The notes below the pieces were generated by a model that worked only from the letters and a program-made list of their open reading frames with translations, was not told the DNA's origin and made no database searches. A program made the position numbers and the translations under genes. Shown in pieces: positions 45,852 through 63,260 of a stretch of DNA of 64,000 nt (the first letter of the stretch is position 1; every line of letters begins with the position of its first letter). The stretch covers positions 1,419,317-1,483,316 of the forward strand of contig CAJSYZ010000012.1 in NCBI GenBank assembly GCA_910574455.1. The letters are read 5' to 3'. Origin of the DNA: Trichaptum fuscoviolaceum. Its lineage: Eukaryota > Basidiomycota > Agaricomycetes > Hymenochaetales > Trichaptaceae.

Positions 45852-47144
45852 AACACGGACGCTGCAAAGCTCGCCCGCGAGGCGCTCTGCAAACGACTCG
45901 ACGTCTACAGGCTCGAAGCCGTCCTCGGGAAAGGCAGATTCAGCCGCGTCTACCAAGCCGTGGACATCTCCCACCGCGAATACGGCAAGAAGGTCGCGAT
46001 CAAGCAGATTCCACGTGCGAATGTCGACCGAGACAGTCGGGACATGTTTACAGAGAAGATCCTTTCTGACCTGGCTTTGCTTAACTCACCCTATTTTACC
46101 CCTCTTATAGACCCGCAAAACTTCATCATCATCCAGGGCTTGACCACCGGCGGTTCTTTGCGAGGTGCGATGAGCAACGCGAAGAAGCTGGTTCGCATGC
46201 ATGAAATTAAGTTCATCATGGCGCAACTTGTACGTCTCCACTTCCTTTCCCCCAAGTTGTGTCTCATATTCTTCGTAGTGCTATGCCGCACCTTGCACGA
46301 CCAGGCCATCGTCCATCGCACCTCAAGCCGGAAAACGTCTTCATGGATGAGCAAGGTCGGCTGGGACTTTGGCACACGTTCAAAGGTCGCGCGGTAAGCA
46401 TTGACGAGGTACTAATTTACAATGACAATTGGCACAGGACTAAGGGCAAGTGAGGCGCGACGGGCAGCATGGCACCAGAGATGCTCCGCGGCGACAATTA
46501 CTCGTACAAGGCCGACAGTTTCTCCGTTGGCGTCATGTTCTATGAGCTTGTCTTTGGCAGAGTGAGTTTCGTCCGTTCCAATCCATCACCCTCACTGACA
46601 CCGCCTTTATTAGCTGCCCTTCCGTGGGAGGGATCGCAAGAATCTTGAGGCCAACGCACTATACGAAAGCGCGTTCATTCCTCGATGGTTCCGCAAGCGC
46701 TACCCAGAGGCATGCCATCTGATCCGGCGTCTGCTAGCCAAGAACCCAGACCACCGCATCCCGATGCAAGATACCTTGCAGAGCCGGTACTTCCGAGGAG
46801 TGTAAGTTGACCACCCCCATCTGCGCCATTCTCTAGCTAACCTCCGCCGCAGAAGCTGGGATCAGGTGGCAAATAAGACACAGCCTGTCCCCGCCGGGTG
46901 GAAAACTGTGCCGCATAAGGTCCAGGAAGGTGCGTATCGCAGGCCCTCCCTATCCGCCGTCCAACATCGCGATACTTTACCAATGCTTCACCCCGAGCGA
47001 CTTACTCTCAGTGACAACCGCAACCAACCCACCCGTCCGGTATCCCCGTCAGAATGCGTCCTTGTCGGTGTCTCTGAAGTATTGAACCCGGACCCCGAGA
47101 GTCCGGTATATGTGCTGAGCACGACTGAGACTATGGTATTGTGA
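45852..47144 (+). pseudogene. Captured protein kinase remnant, copy 2
   Basis: More complete than copy 1. N-lobe DAAKLAREALCKRLDVYRLE, AVLGKGRFSRVYQAVDISHR, KKVAIKQIPRA; hinge FIIIQGLTTGGSLRGAMS; MHEIKFIMAQL. The catalytic loop needs a frame shift: one frame reads IVHRTSSRKTSS, the other HLKPENVFMDEQG near 46320. Activation segment APEMLRGDNYSYKADSFSVG (46470) and a C-lobe YPEACHLIRRLLAKNPDHRI (46705) are followed by a C-terminal extension ending at 47144. Lesions at the catalytic loop and at the GTKG-like site (TGA at 46452) make an active product unlikely. Divergent from COPB2 copy 3, with the shared pyrimidine-rich 5' DNA (45600-45700) also found at 12780-12900. Confidence 0.85.
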
Positions 47145-47787
47145 GGCTTGCACATACAGCGACGGGGAAGAATACACTTGTCCTGTACGTTTATTTGTTT
47201 ACCTCTCTTGTCTGTTGCACTCATGTGGATACAGGGGTTTCAAGTCCGGACTCCTCACCAGCTCACTCATGGATCATGGTTACAACACAACAATAGCCAC
47301 TGTAGTTAACTGTATGCATGTTAATAATTTAGATTTTGCTGAATAAAAATGGATTATTATATATCATTTTATGTGTTGAAAGGTCCTGGGATGCTGAATA
47401 GGCAGCCATGTTTATGCCGCTGGCAATGGATTTTAAGAGATATATGGCCTGCAACTCATGGTATAGGCCGGAACCCGTTGTCAGGTCTGGCACTTTGGCA
47501 AGCCTTATATCCAAATTCGGATAATATATCACACAGAATCCGTTGTAATTGGCTGGAATCCGTTATATCAATGAGAAGGATTACAGGGGTTACACGAGAT
47601 TCCAGGCCTTCCAACCCCCATAATTCTCACACGGGTTACAAGAGCTGTTATGGTTTCATTGCCTTATGGCGAAATCCAAGCTCTTACAAACGCTGTCTAT
47701 TCCTTGCAGGGGTTCCCTGCGTTTCCATTGAATATTCTTGATTCCAGAGGTTATAACTAGCCTGGATTTTTTTTGCACTTTTCCTGA

Positions 47788-48280
47788 TGACTACAGCCCA
47801 ACATCATCTAGTTGATTCTGACATGCATCAGGGTAGTTTGCTGGTATGTGCACATAATAGTGGGAAGAGAAGAGAGAAAGCAGTTCATCCACGCTCCCAG
47901 GGCCCTTCAAGATGTACTAATTAGCATTTGTAATAAACAAGACATAACACAACTTGAACGAGAAACGACTCGGAGTCGGAGTCGTGATATATTTGCTCCT
48001 TGCTTTTTCTATCGACATATCACTCTCATTCAATGACACTATGCTGAGTATCCTGGAAATGTGTTATCCTTTACAGGTCATTTCCAGAGCGATAGATACG
48101 AACTTGAAGCAGGTGTCTCCCAAAATAATGACTCCATAAGGCGAATATTCTCATGGTCATGACGCTACCATGCACTCAACATCCATATCAATACAATGAG
48201 CTATTCTCGAACTCGAGGCGGTCTCTCTTCTTCCACCATCTTCTACAGTCGCCTTGTCATTGTCGCAGGACGCAAACGAC
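47788..48280. other. Intergenic, upstream of the aldo/keto reductase
   Basis: No coding segment is seen; presumed promoter of the gene starting at 48281. Confidence 0.4.
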
Positions 48281-49641
48281 ATGCCTTGGGACCCCATCTC
48301 GTTGAACGACGGTAAGCAAGTCCATGTACCCTCTCGAATAATGCTGAAGGGCCAGTCAAGGTCACCACATTCCGAGCATCGCGTTTGGGACCTGGAAGCT
48401 CGGAAATGGTCAAGGGACGACGGACACGGTTGAAACGGCATTGGGGGTTGGCTTTGATCATATTGGTGAGAAGACCTACGCATTGACCCAAGTTACGACT
48501 TCGTGCTAAAACGCATACACTTTAGACACGGCACAGAGCTATAGGAATGAAGTCGAGGCCGGCCAAGCTTTCAAGGAGAGCGGCCTCTCACGCTCCGACG
48601 TCTTTATCACGACGAAATACTCCGGTTTAGATGGACTAGATATACCGACTTCCATTCAAAATAGCTTGAAAAATGTATGTCTGTATTTCTCAGCTGTTTG
48701 CTTTACTAACTTATCTGACACCATGTAGCTGGGCGTTTCGTATGTGGATCTATACCTCATACATCATCCGCGTCTTGCGCAACCAGACATCCCAACTGCT
48801 TGGGCTCAGATGGAGAAGCTCAAAGAGCAAGGGCTGGTGAAGTATGCCGAATTGAAACAGCCATCAAGCCGACAAGCGCTAATAGGAAATAATCATTAGG
48901 AGCATCGGTGTTAGCAACTTCGGTGTTGCAGACCTGTCGATCTTACTTGCGTCAGCAAAGGTCAAACCTGCAGCCAACCAGGTACATTGATTCTGTCTAA
49001 TTCCATGTGAAGACCTGTTATTAACACACGAATTGAAGATTCTGTTCCATCCATATGTCTACAAGCAACAGACTCCTATTGTTGAGTTCGCCGCGAAGCA
49101 TAAGATTGCTATCGAGGCATACAGCTTACTCATGTATGTGAAGGACTTCTACGTATTCCCGTTTACATTAGTGCTAATTTGAAATTTCATAGCCCTGTCA
49201 CTCAACAACCGGGCGGTCCCCTCGACAAGCCTCTTCAGCAGATTGGAACGCGTCTGAACGTGACGCCTGATCAAGTCCTCATGGCATGGGCGAAGGCCAA
49301 GGGTGTTGTCGTTGTAACGTAAGCATCCCTTCACAGTACACTCTACAAGCGGTGAGCCTGATACCCTGCTTTGTAGATCAAGCACGAAGGATTGGCGTAT
49401 GAAAGGTTATCTGGAATCCGGCGACCTCGGTACGTTGTAATACGCTCTTGAAGACCACGTCAATTGACCTAGTTTGAGTCCAGAACTAACGGAGGAAGAT
49501 ATCAATGATATCGACACCGCTGGGGCGAGCAGACAGCGCCGCCTTACTGCGAAGACATTCATAAAAAGAGCAGCAGTTCTTGCTCTCGCTGGCGCTGGCG
49601 TTCTTGGACTCTGTTCGTACTATGGAATTGATATCCTGTAA
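48281..49641 (+). CDS. Aldo/keto reductase with C-terminal hydrophobic tail (paralog 1)
   Basis: NAD(P)H-dependent carbonyl reductase of the AKR superfamily. Start MPWDPISLNDG at 48281, intron, then IPSIAFGTWKLGNGQ and the catalytic tetrad: Asp and Tyr in DTAQSYRNE (exon start 48526), Lys in VFITTKYSG, His in VDLYLIHHPRLA. Further blocks: SIGVSNFGVADLSILLASAK, ILFHPYVYKQQ, IAIEAYSLL, PVTQQPGGPLDKPLQQIG, TPDQVLMAWAKAKGVVVVT, SSTKDWRMKGYLESGDL. It does not end as the soluble enzymes do: FIKRAAVLALAGAGVLGLC plus SYYGIDIL at 49641 forms a single hydrophobic segment, suggesting a tail anchor. About eight exons and 320 residues, intact. A paralog sits at 61.9-63.3 kb. Confidence 0.9.
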
Positions 49642-50263
49642 AGCAAATGCTACAAAAATTTTGTGGATTGAGGTTATGAGCAAGTAAAGAATAAACACTA
49701 GAGGGCTGTAGTGTAGCATGTACAATCTTGACGCTGCTATGTTCTTCGTACTTACTCAGTATTTTTTTCAAATTCTTCATACCGATCACCCCATGTATGT
49801 AGATCAGTGTACCAAAAGTGCATTTGGATATCATATAGGTCGTTCTCTTGCTATCCTGCAATCCGATGAAGGAAAACAAGGGGGGCGATCTGGGGTCAAC
49901 AGGAGAGCAAGTGAGGCCGTCTTCCATAGTGAAAGTCTGGTGAGAAGGAGACTCTTCCGCACTTCGCATTTCTGCTCCTGAACGATGAGCTAACAATGCA
50001 AGCTAACAATCTGCTGCGCAGACCGGATCGGTCATCCTGAAGAAAAATATAAGGGGGTACCGAGCCAGACAAATGATGTTACCGTAACTATTTGGATAAT
50101 TGAAGGCACGTTCAAGGTCCCGACATTCGCCTGCCAGTAAATTGCAGTGCGCTTGGCAATTACATTAGAGTTACATGCTATAGAACACTTCTTGACGTCG
50201 TCAAAGCCTATGAGTCGAATTCGGCCCGCATAGTTTCAATTGCGCTTGTCGCATATGGCATAA
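49642..50263. other. Convergent intergenic region
   Basis: Lies between the 3' ends of the aldo/keto reductase and the ferric-reductase-like gene. No coding segment or striking repeat seen. Confidence 0.4.
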
Positions 50264-52418
50264 TTACCACCCGAACACCCTGATTGAGAGAACGTAAGTC
50301 AGTAGAGTCGCTAACAACACTGTTTTTCACGACATACTCCTCGTGCAGCTCAACTCCGCCAACAGCAGTTCGACTAGGCCCGTTCACATCCCTCACTATC
50401 TCTCTTACTTCTGCAACGAGTTCGATCGGCCCGCATACGCACACCGCAACACCGGAAGGCGCTTTGAGTGCCGAAGCGCATTTGATTGTCGAGTCGAGCA
50501 TCTTCTTGAGCTTCGGTCGGCCTGGGCGCAGCTCAAGACTCGGAGGCAGTGAGGAAAGAGAATTCAAGGTGCCGGTTTCCTTCTCTTCCGGGCTCGCTGT
50601 CGCACGGGAGTATCGGACCGATATCTTCAAAACAACGTTAGGGATCAGATTACAGGCAGAGACTATCGCGGAGAACGCTGCAATAAGTGGGTTCAAAGAA
50701 TCTAAAGGGCACTTATCAGCCAAGAAGAGCAAGGAAGAAGATATCCTTACTCATGTCCTGGGTAATCCAGACGACATCGATAAATCGTATTCGAGACTTT
50801 CCCCTTTGCAACATCTGAACGACCTCCTCCGCCTCACTTAAAGCAAAGGTCACACCACTCCCGCCAGCCACGATCATGACTGCCGAGTAACTCGATAGCA
50901 CCATATTTCCCAGTCCGCCTTTTCAACTAGTTAAACATGTCTCTTTGATAGGTAATCTTGTATGCACGTACCATAGGGCCCTTCCACGATGACGGACATC
51001 TCCCTATAGTGACCAAGGCCATCTTCTGTTCCATAATAGTCGGACTGATCCGCGGCGGCATACAATTTGTTCGTCCACCTTCCAGCCTTTTTGCACATCA
51101 GGATAAGACCCCGACCTTCCTCCGATTCACTGGCATTTGCGATTGTAAAAGGGTGCGCAAGCAACCATCCCGAAATCCCAAGTTCGTTTGTGAGAAACCG
51201 TACTCGGACGTGTTGTCCAGCGCGCCACCCGGTGCTCAAAGAGCGTATTTCTACGCGAGTCATACCGAGGTCAGGGAGCGCGCGTATGCGAGCCTTCGTG
51301 ATGCGCGTCTTGATGCCACGGAATATATGGTCGAACCCGTAAATAGCCACACCGAGAACGACATACTTGACCGCTTCCTGGTCATGCATAGACACCTGTA
51401 CAAATCATTATGAGGTTGTCAAACACTCGCGCGTAAGATGGACATACGCAGAGCAGAAAGAGGAAGAGACCAAGTCCGTGTGCGATCATAAAGACAACAT
51501 AGAATCGTTGGCGGAAGAAGTTCAGAGAGAATACGAAAAGGAGTTCAATTCCAAGAAGCGCAAATATGCCCCATATAATGAACGGTGTGCGTAATTTAGC
51601 GTCAATGTCTCCTGCGATCGCGTACTTGTACACTAGAGATTAGTGAGAAATCGGTACAAAACATCGAAAAACTCACGGTACCCAAGGGCATGGAAGTTGG
51701 CTGTTGCGAAAATTACGACGCCGACAAGTCGATGGAAATAATTTAGCTGTGACCTAATTAGTTGAATTGTCAAGACCAGATTCCATTTGCTTACTCTCTC
51801 GTACCCCTTGGAAAGAAGTATACCAATAATATTATTCTTTGTGCCCAAAGCAACAACGAACGGAATTTGTGACACTGCTATATCTCCCAGCCTCGCAGGG
51901 TCTGCGAGAGGGTCTGAGGAGAAGAACACGACAAACAGAATCCCAGTGATGTAGATAAGGGACAGAGCAACTTTTCCCAATGTCTTTCCGGGGGTTATTG
52001 AATAGACGAAGAACGTCGAAATGGGGTATAACAAAGTCGAAAGCGATGGTACATGCAAGGGAGGGGAAACGGAAGAGTCCTCGTATTCTTTGCTGCTGAG
52101 CTGCTGAATGTGATCTGCCAGAGTGCGGGATTGGTCAGATTCGACAGTACCGCTGCTGGACGAATGGTGCATGGGAGCAATTCCGGTGCGTCGTCGAGCA
52201 GATGCAACATCGGAGGAGCCAGTCCTCAGAATTAGTCCTCTTTTCAGTTCAGGGTAGACGGAGAATCTGCCGATAAGCCGCGGTATGGCTGCCAGAACAA
52301 AGACGGCAAGCACACCGAAGAGAGCAATGTCTAGCCAGTAGACAATGACCTCATCCGGAGTGTCTCCAGAGAATTTCTGCGCGTGAGCCGCAGAAGCACC
52401 TGACGGCGGTGAGCTCAT
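50264..52418 (-). CDS. Ferric reductase-like transmembrane flavocytochrome (FRE family)
   Basis: Membrane oxidoreductase moving electrons from NADPH through FAD and two hemes, usually to ferric or cupric ions. The ATG start is taken at 52418 (MSSPPSGASAAHAQKF). Several membrane segments follow, with the two bis-histidyl pairs visible: FHRLVGVVIFATANFH (across 51690-51750) and AHGLGLFLFLLC...MH (51420-51520), each His pair 13 residues apart. The FAD site is HPFTIAN (near 51145), NADPH binding includes MIVAGGSGVTFAL (near 50870) and VCGP (near 50430). The C-terminus HEEVFGW, made by splicing over an intron at about 50267-50330, is the classical FRE end. About seven exons, 610 residues, intact. 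No multicopper oxidase or permease partner is nearby, so the iron-uptake role is not supported by context. Confidence 0.9.
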
Positions 52419-53568
52419 TTCTTCGACCAGGAACACAGAGACCAAAGAGTGCCGAGCAAAGGGGGACCGGACGAAAGGATGGGCGCAAGGGAGCAGGCGG
52501 AGGGTAGGGACGCCTTTCGAAATAGGCTATACGGCTGGACGTTTGGGCTTGGGGCTGGGTGATGTTTGCAAGGTTGCATGGCTACTGGGCTTAATAGCAG
52601 ACGAAACTGCAGATGCCATGCTCTTCTACTTCACCGGAAGCAACGCGCGTTAGCCTCATGTTGGGGGCCGAGACAGTATGGAGTCTACGAACATGATATT
52701 CCCATATGCGCCCATTGGATTCGTCATATGTTTCCATTCATGAGACGTGAATATGCAACCGAAAATCCGCAGCAGAGATAGGGTGCAAAGCGAGTTCTGT
52801 TCGTCTCTCATGAGTGTGTGTGCAGCCAAGTGCCTGCAAGCCACTGTTTATTTCCAAGTCGCGGTGATTGGCCTTGTATTTTGAAGAGTTCTGACCGCCG
52901 AAATGGTCTCATTAGTTGGTTCCCTAGACATAGAGAGATTAGACTTCATTCGTCCCGTACTGGAGCTCGGGGTTGGAGGTGAGATGAAAGAAACGTTGCA
53001 GCGGTGCGCTTTGCTTCGGCGGCCGCCACCTCGCCTTCCAATTTCAGATGCAAACTATCTGCAAACGAGTTTATTTTCCTCAAAAATGCTGTCAGATTTC
53101 TTTAGAACATGTCTTCGTGCAATACAGCAACAACTGTTCATTCCGCAGTGCATTTCATTTATATCCTAATGATTTGACGATACTAATCTACAACTAGATA
53201 ACAGGCTGAGCTTCGCCGGCAGATCCCTTACTCCCTCATTCCCTGCATTTGGCTCTCCACTTTAATAGTCCATCTCATAAAGGATGTCAGTAAATAACAG
53301 AAACAAAGTGTAGAGAGAATTGCTTGGGTTATATTGGAAAGCAAATCCGATAATGAAAATGTGGTGAAAATGAACAGGTATCCCGTGCCGGCAGTTTAGG
53401 GGAGGTGCAAATATGCAGGTATCCCACGGCAATTTAGGGGATACAGTGCCCTTTACTCCCAGTGGGAGTAAGGGAACAAGAGTTTTAAGATTCAACTAGG
53501 ATATTCCCACGATACATGTTACTGGCCGAGGACAATACGTAGATGTCGGTAGGCCAATTTTTTTTCTA
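52419..53568. other. Intergenic, 1.15 kb between FRE-like and AROM genes
   Basis: No supported gene. Contains a pair of direct repeats (53375-53441) and a short palindrome ACTCCCAGTGGGAGT near 53456. Confidence 0.5.
53375..53441. repeat. Two direct repeats, 41-bp period
   Basis: CAGGTATCCCGTGCCGGCAG then TTTAGGGGA at 53375 recurs as CAGGTATCCCACGGCAATTT then AGGGGA at 53416. It lies just downstream of the AROM stop. Confidence 0.75.
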
Positions 53569-58661
<5,093 letters not shown>

Positions 58662-58939
58662 GATGCTGGTTTATGACAAGAGAATCGAAGTCAACTCTTC
58701 GTAAAGCCGAACCACGTAGAACCCGAAGTTATGCAATTATGTAATGTATCTCCGTCGTCGGCGTATCCGTTCACTGCGTACGACGAGCTCGAACTTGAAG
58801 TGGGCAGCGCGAAGGTATAACGGTATGGGCTCGTATGTCACTGATATTGCAGGAAAATATCAATATGGAATGAGGTGAGGGTTAAAAGAACCGAATAAAC
58901 TACTTTGCTGTTGTCTAAGTAAGGGTTGCCTTTATCCCG

Positions 58940-59110
58940 TCATGTTGACTCGTCCGTATAGTCAAACAGCGTATCAACCAACTCCCCGTCGTCTTGCAAC
59001 TGCTTGGCTACCTTCTTCGCGTCGACAGGGAACATAATTCGCATGAGCTCAAATCTCGGGTCCCGTTCACGATGGACGGTGGTGACTACGTCTTGTAACG
59101 AATCGACTGT
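58940..59110 (-). CDS. Short conserved-looking terminal exon, unknown protein (tentative)
   Basis: After an acceptor (aatacgaacag, near 59110) a minus-strand frame reads DSLQDVVTTVHRERDPRFEL, MRIMFPVDAKKVAKQLQDDG and ends LVDTLFDYTDEST at 58940. Composition is strongly protein-like, but no start exon could be placed upstream; a candidate ATG at about 59195 does not join in phase. It lies between the AROM start and the divergent S2P gene. No family recognised. Confidence 0.35.
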   Translation of the reverse strand, partial: TVDSLQDVVTTVHRERDPRFELMRIMFPVDAKKVAKQLQDDGELVDTLFDYTDEST

Positions 59111-59349
59111 TCGTATTGATGACCGGTATCAGTGTGCACAGCGATTGATCGGTACAAAACATTGATTCGTAGACTTAAACGGCTTGTTCAAGAGAATGCA
59201 TACTCGTGAGATGGAAGTTAAAGCAAAGGTGGGATTCAGTTCAAGGACGCGACGCGACGCGGCGTATCAGGAACATGAACCGGATAACTCATGAGCCTGA
59301 GGTCTCTTGGTTCACCACTCCGACATGAACGTTCCTTGACGATTTTCTT

Positions 59350-61410
59350 ATGACAGCAAACAGTTTTTTGTGGTGCCTATCGGTGTTCTGGGCAGCCGCA
59401 TACACAATCCGTGCTACTCGCAAGCGCCGCAACTCAGCACTGCTTCCATCTGACCGTTTATCGACCCATAATTCTTTTGGAAACTCGAAAGTATGCAAAG
59501 TTACTTTGCAGAACTTCCACCTGAAGGTGGAGACACGTACTTTCAACGAAAAGCACGACAACCTAACTGAACGCCTGGCCAAGCCAACTCGCAGGCGGTT
59601 GCGAGCAACGCTGAAGGGGTTCTACGATCTTGGGGCAGTATTCGGTGCCATCGGGTTGATTGCTGGGCTTGCTATACTGTTGTACTCTTGTTTCAGCTTC
59701 GTACACCAGTGGAACGTTTGGGAAGTTGACACCAGTGCACCGAAGACACGTTTGAAGAGGGAAGTGAAGTCGATGGAATCACTGGATGAAAGTACGAGGT
59801 CTGGTTTCGGAATAAATCCTATTGTAAGCCTAACGCCTTATGTCCATGTCTTCTCTGAATTAACATTATTAGATTCCTGGAGTGACTGTGCCCTGGTCCC
59901 ATCTGCCTTTTCTCCTCCTGGCCCTATTCTGCTCACAATGCATCCACGAAGCGGGACACGCCATCGCCGCGGCCTTGTAAGCAATCCCTTATTGTCTATC
60001 ATATCTCGTTGCAGTGTCAAGTTTGTACCTAGAGACGCTGTCACACTTCATTCAGTCGGCGTATCCCTTACACTCGTTCTCCCATCAGCCTTCGTTTCGC
60101 TTTCGCCTTCCTTGAGTACGTACAGCGCACCTACAAAACTCCGCATCATTGCAGCAGGCGCATGGCACAATCTCGTACTTTGTGCCATGATCTGGTCTGC
60201 TTCTTTCTTTGGCGCAGGCAAACTTTGGACCAGAGTAGGCTGGAAAGATGTTTCGGACATAGGTGTCGTCGTTCTCAGAGTTGAACCTGTAAGTAATTTG
60301 TATTTGTTTTCCTTGCATAGTCCACTCAATATTTAAATAGGATTCTGCTCTTGTGCAGCACTTGATGCCTGGAACCGTCATCATTAACTTGGACGATACA
60401 CACCTGGCCTCTGCAGACCGACCAGCAGAAGCTTGGACACGCTACCTCCTCGCAACTCCGGAGAGCAGATACGTTAGTCAAGGGTGGTGTGTGGATGCTG
60501 CCCTATTCAATGGTATAGACTATCTTCTCTCAGATACTATCATTCTGACCAGACATAAAGTGCAACAGACCGCATGCTGTAACACGGACGCGGCAATACA
60601 ATCTCCCACCGCGCATCTCTCTTGCTTTGAAGCAACAGAGGGAAATGATCCTGGACGATGCCTTGATCCTGTCCTGCTTTTTGCCCCTTCGTCTTCTGAT
60701 GTGAAACTATCGGTAGGCCGATGCTTCACGGGAGATGATTGTAGAGCGAGGTCTGAGACAATCCCTTCTTTGGAATGTGTGAGACTTGCACCGCGAGAGG
60801 ATATCCTTCGCATCGTCTTAAAGTCACCAATCTGGGAAGACGACACGGCTGGAGAAAGAGTGGTTCTTTGGAGCGGCCCGACGGTGGAAGTATGGGATCA
60901 AGGTAGATCATATCATAATGATGAATCGAATTTAGTTATAATACTCATCCTTTCACTAGTGACCATAGGGACACTCAGCCCACAGGTGAGCTATCTTCCA
61001 ATGTGGCTTCCAGATACGTTTGCTTTGTTCTTCCAGTAAGTAGCATTCGCTATTGAAAGCAACTATCACTGACGAATTTCGATAGGTATCTCAACACACT
61101 CTCCTTGTCGCTCTACATCTTCAACCTCTTCTCGCTCCCGTTTCTCGACGGATCTCAACTTTTTTCGGCAATTCTCGATTTGCTGCAACCTGGAGGTGGA
61201 TCATACGAGTACGACATTCCCCTCGATGCTATGACAGACGCAGAACTAGGCTCTTTTGATTTCAAAAGTGGCGGAGAGCCCCGAAGTCGAAGAAATTGGA
61301 GGAATTGGTTCTGGAAGAGACGGACTAAGGTAGAGCGTGCCGTGAAGTACACTACTATCGTGCTCATGATTCTGACAACTGCGATTGTCGCATTATCTTC
61401 TATTGGATAA
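59350..61410 (+). CDS. Site-2 protease-like membrane metalloprotease (M50)
   Basis: Intramembrane zinc protease that in other organisms releases membrane-bound transcription factors such as SREBP. Start MTANSFLWCLSVFWAAAYTI at 59350, a first membrane segment. A second hydrophobic stretch is AVFGAIGLIAGLAILLYS (59640). The zinc motif is HEAGH in SQCIHEAGHAIAAAL (59935-59980, after an intron at 59824-59872). Other segments are LTLVLPSAFVSLSPSL and LVLCAMIWSASFFGAG. The second zinc site is NLFSLPFLDGSQLF (61115-61155), the place of the NPxPxxxLDG-type motif, here with Leu-Phe instead of Asn-Pro. A cysteine-containing luminal loop lies between (60480-60780). About five exons, 610 residues, stop at 61408. 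Divergent from AROM. Intact; substrate unknown. Confidence 0.88.
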
Positions 61411-61879
61411 GCGTGTGTATCGAATTTCGTGTATCTACATCTTATAAATAAAATTGAACATTTTTTTCATGTCATTGTTGTTTGAACTCACTCATCAGTT
61501 CTTAACGCAGTGAGACGCAACTCGACCCGAGTGTCCTCAGGCTTCCTCTTACGGCCATCTCCGCTCGAGACTCAACTACATACATCAACTCTTGTTTCTC
61601 GGCGACCTACATGTAGGTTGATCTCTTCAAGTACAACGTGCTACGCAGGACTATCAGGTGCATGAAAAGGAAGCATAAGCCAGGCACGATGCTGAAGGCG
61701 TGGTCCTCAACTCTGACGTCGATGGCCACTGTACTAAGCGCTGTAATGAGTACTTATAGCTGCGCTTTTTTCGGATTAAGGCGAACAAGACTCTGCCGTC
61801 GTACCTCCACGTTGAAGAGCTTTTCGTGCATCTGTCGTCGTCAGTATTTGTGTACCAAGCGTCTTCAACGTACCAAGCC
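61411..61879. other. Intergenic between S2P and the second aldo/keto reductase
   Basis: No supported gene seen; it contains the S2P 3' end and the promoter of the reductase. Confidence 0.4.
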
Positions 61880-63260
61880 ATGCCTTGGACTCATATCCAA
61901 CTGAATGATGGTACGAATGGAGACTCATACTTTGTGGCAATTAGCGTTGAACTCATATCTTCTGCAGGCACTTCAATTCCTAGCATAGCGTTCGGGACGT
62001 GGCAGCGCGGTAACGGGCAGGTTGGCGTTGACATCACCGAAGAGGCGTTGTCTGTGGGCTTCGAGCACATAGGTACGTTACAAATCCTTGCCAAGATCCA
62101 ACCCGCAGCTTAAATGTACATCCCTTAGACACTGCTCAGATGTACAGAAATGAAGCCGAAGCTGGACAAGCCCTGCGAGACAGCGGTCTGGCGCGCTCAG
62201 ATGTGTATATCACGACCAAATGGTCTGGTATGGACGGTCTGGACATTGCAGGCGCCATTCAACAAAGTCTGAAGAACGTATGTCTGGACATTATGTTTGA
62301 AATCTAAAATTGCTTGAAGATTAAGGAACGTGTTCGGCTTTCTCACAGCTCAATGTATCCTATGTGGACCTCTACTTGATACACTTCCCATCTCTCGCTA
62401 AGCCCGATATCCCTACTGTGTGGGCGCAAATGGAAAAGGTCAAGACAGACGGTCTCACTAAGTATATCTGCGTTATAGTTTTCATTTGGGATAGTAAATC
62501 TTATGGGTATTCTTAGGAGTATCGGGATAAGCAACTTCAGCGTTGGGGATATGCAAGTTCTTCTCGCTTCTGCGAAGATAAAACCAGCTGTTAATCAGGT
62601 ATATGTTTCCTAGTTTTCTACATTGTGACTTCTATGAACATCTCTATTTCTTTAAGATTTCACTGCACCTTTATAACTATGCGCAAGAAAAGGCTCTCCT
62701 CGATTTTGCGAAAGAGAATTCTATAGTCATAGCCGCGTTTGGGGTGCTCATGTGCGTGCATAATATCTCTTTACTTTATGGCTAATGACAGGACAACAAT
62801 CTGCAGTCCAGTGACTAGTCAACCAAATGGGCCGCTAAAGGACTCCATTGCTCAAATTTCGGAGCGCCTTGATGTCTCGCCCGACCAAGTTTTAATGGCA
62901 TGGGCGAAGGCTAAGGGCATTGTCGTCGTCGCGTGAGCTTATAACATATCTGTTACCCCATGAGATTTACTCAGTAGCCATGTTTCTAGATCGAGCTCAA
63001 AAGTGTCGCGTTTGAAAGGCTATATCACCGCCGGAGACATTAGTACGACAGACTTCTCCATATATAATGACAATTTTGACTGAATTCTTCTCCCAGCACT
63101 TACAGAAGAGGACATCAAGACACTTGACGGAGGTGCGAGGAGTAAGTTCACCCTCAATGGTCTCAGCGTACGGACTGTAGCTGGTCGTGCTGCTGTCCTT
63201 GCGCTCGCTGGAGCGGCTGTCATAGGCATGCGTGCTTACTTGGGCTTAGATATTATTTGA
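61880..63260 (+). CDS. Aldo/keto reductase with C-terminal hydrophobic tail (paralog 2)
   Basis: Paralog of the gene at 48281-49641 with the same exon plan. MPWTHIQLNDG is split from IPSIAFGTWQRGNGQ by the same phase-1 intron. The tetrad is kept (DTAQMYRNEAEAG, VYITTKWSG, VDLYLIHFPSLA), then SIGISNFSVGDMQVLLASAK, ISLHLYNYAQEKALLDFAKE, TSQPNGPLKDSIAQISERLD, SPDQVLMAWAKAKGIVVVA and SSSKVSRLKGYITAGDI. It ends with the hydrophobic segment GRAAVLALAGAAVIGMRAY and LGLDII at 63260. The substrate-side histidine-containing strand differs from paralog 1 (SLHLYNY for LFHPYVY), which may change specificity. About eight exons, 320 residues, intact. Confidence 0.88.

Larger units (their letters stand above)
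42846..47787. mobile_element. 4.9 kb non-autonomous element with captured TFIIF-alpha, COPB2 and kinase DNA
   Basis: The left end TCAGGAAAAAAGCAAAAAAG (42846) is mirrored imperfectly at the right end (…TTTTTTTTGCACTTTTCCTGA, to 47787); both continue into subterminal arrays of ATTCCAG, TTACAGG and GTTATAA boxes (42880-43020 and 47560-47760). Its left interior (CATATAACG-GGCTAAA near 43065 and GCCTGCCCTA...GCAAATTAAAAAA near 43171-43205) resembles the left interior of the 12.6 kb element, so it looks like a distant member of the same group. No transposase inside; all coding content is decayed host sequence. Exact ends and target duplication are not resolved. Confidence 0.65.

Noticed and set aside
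50284..50841. Plus-strand open frame of 185 codons
   Set aside because: Antisense to exons of the ferric-reductase-like gene, which is well supported on the minus strand.
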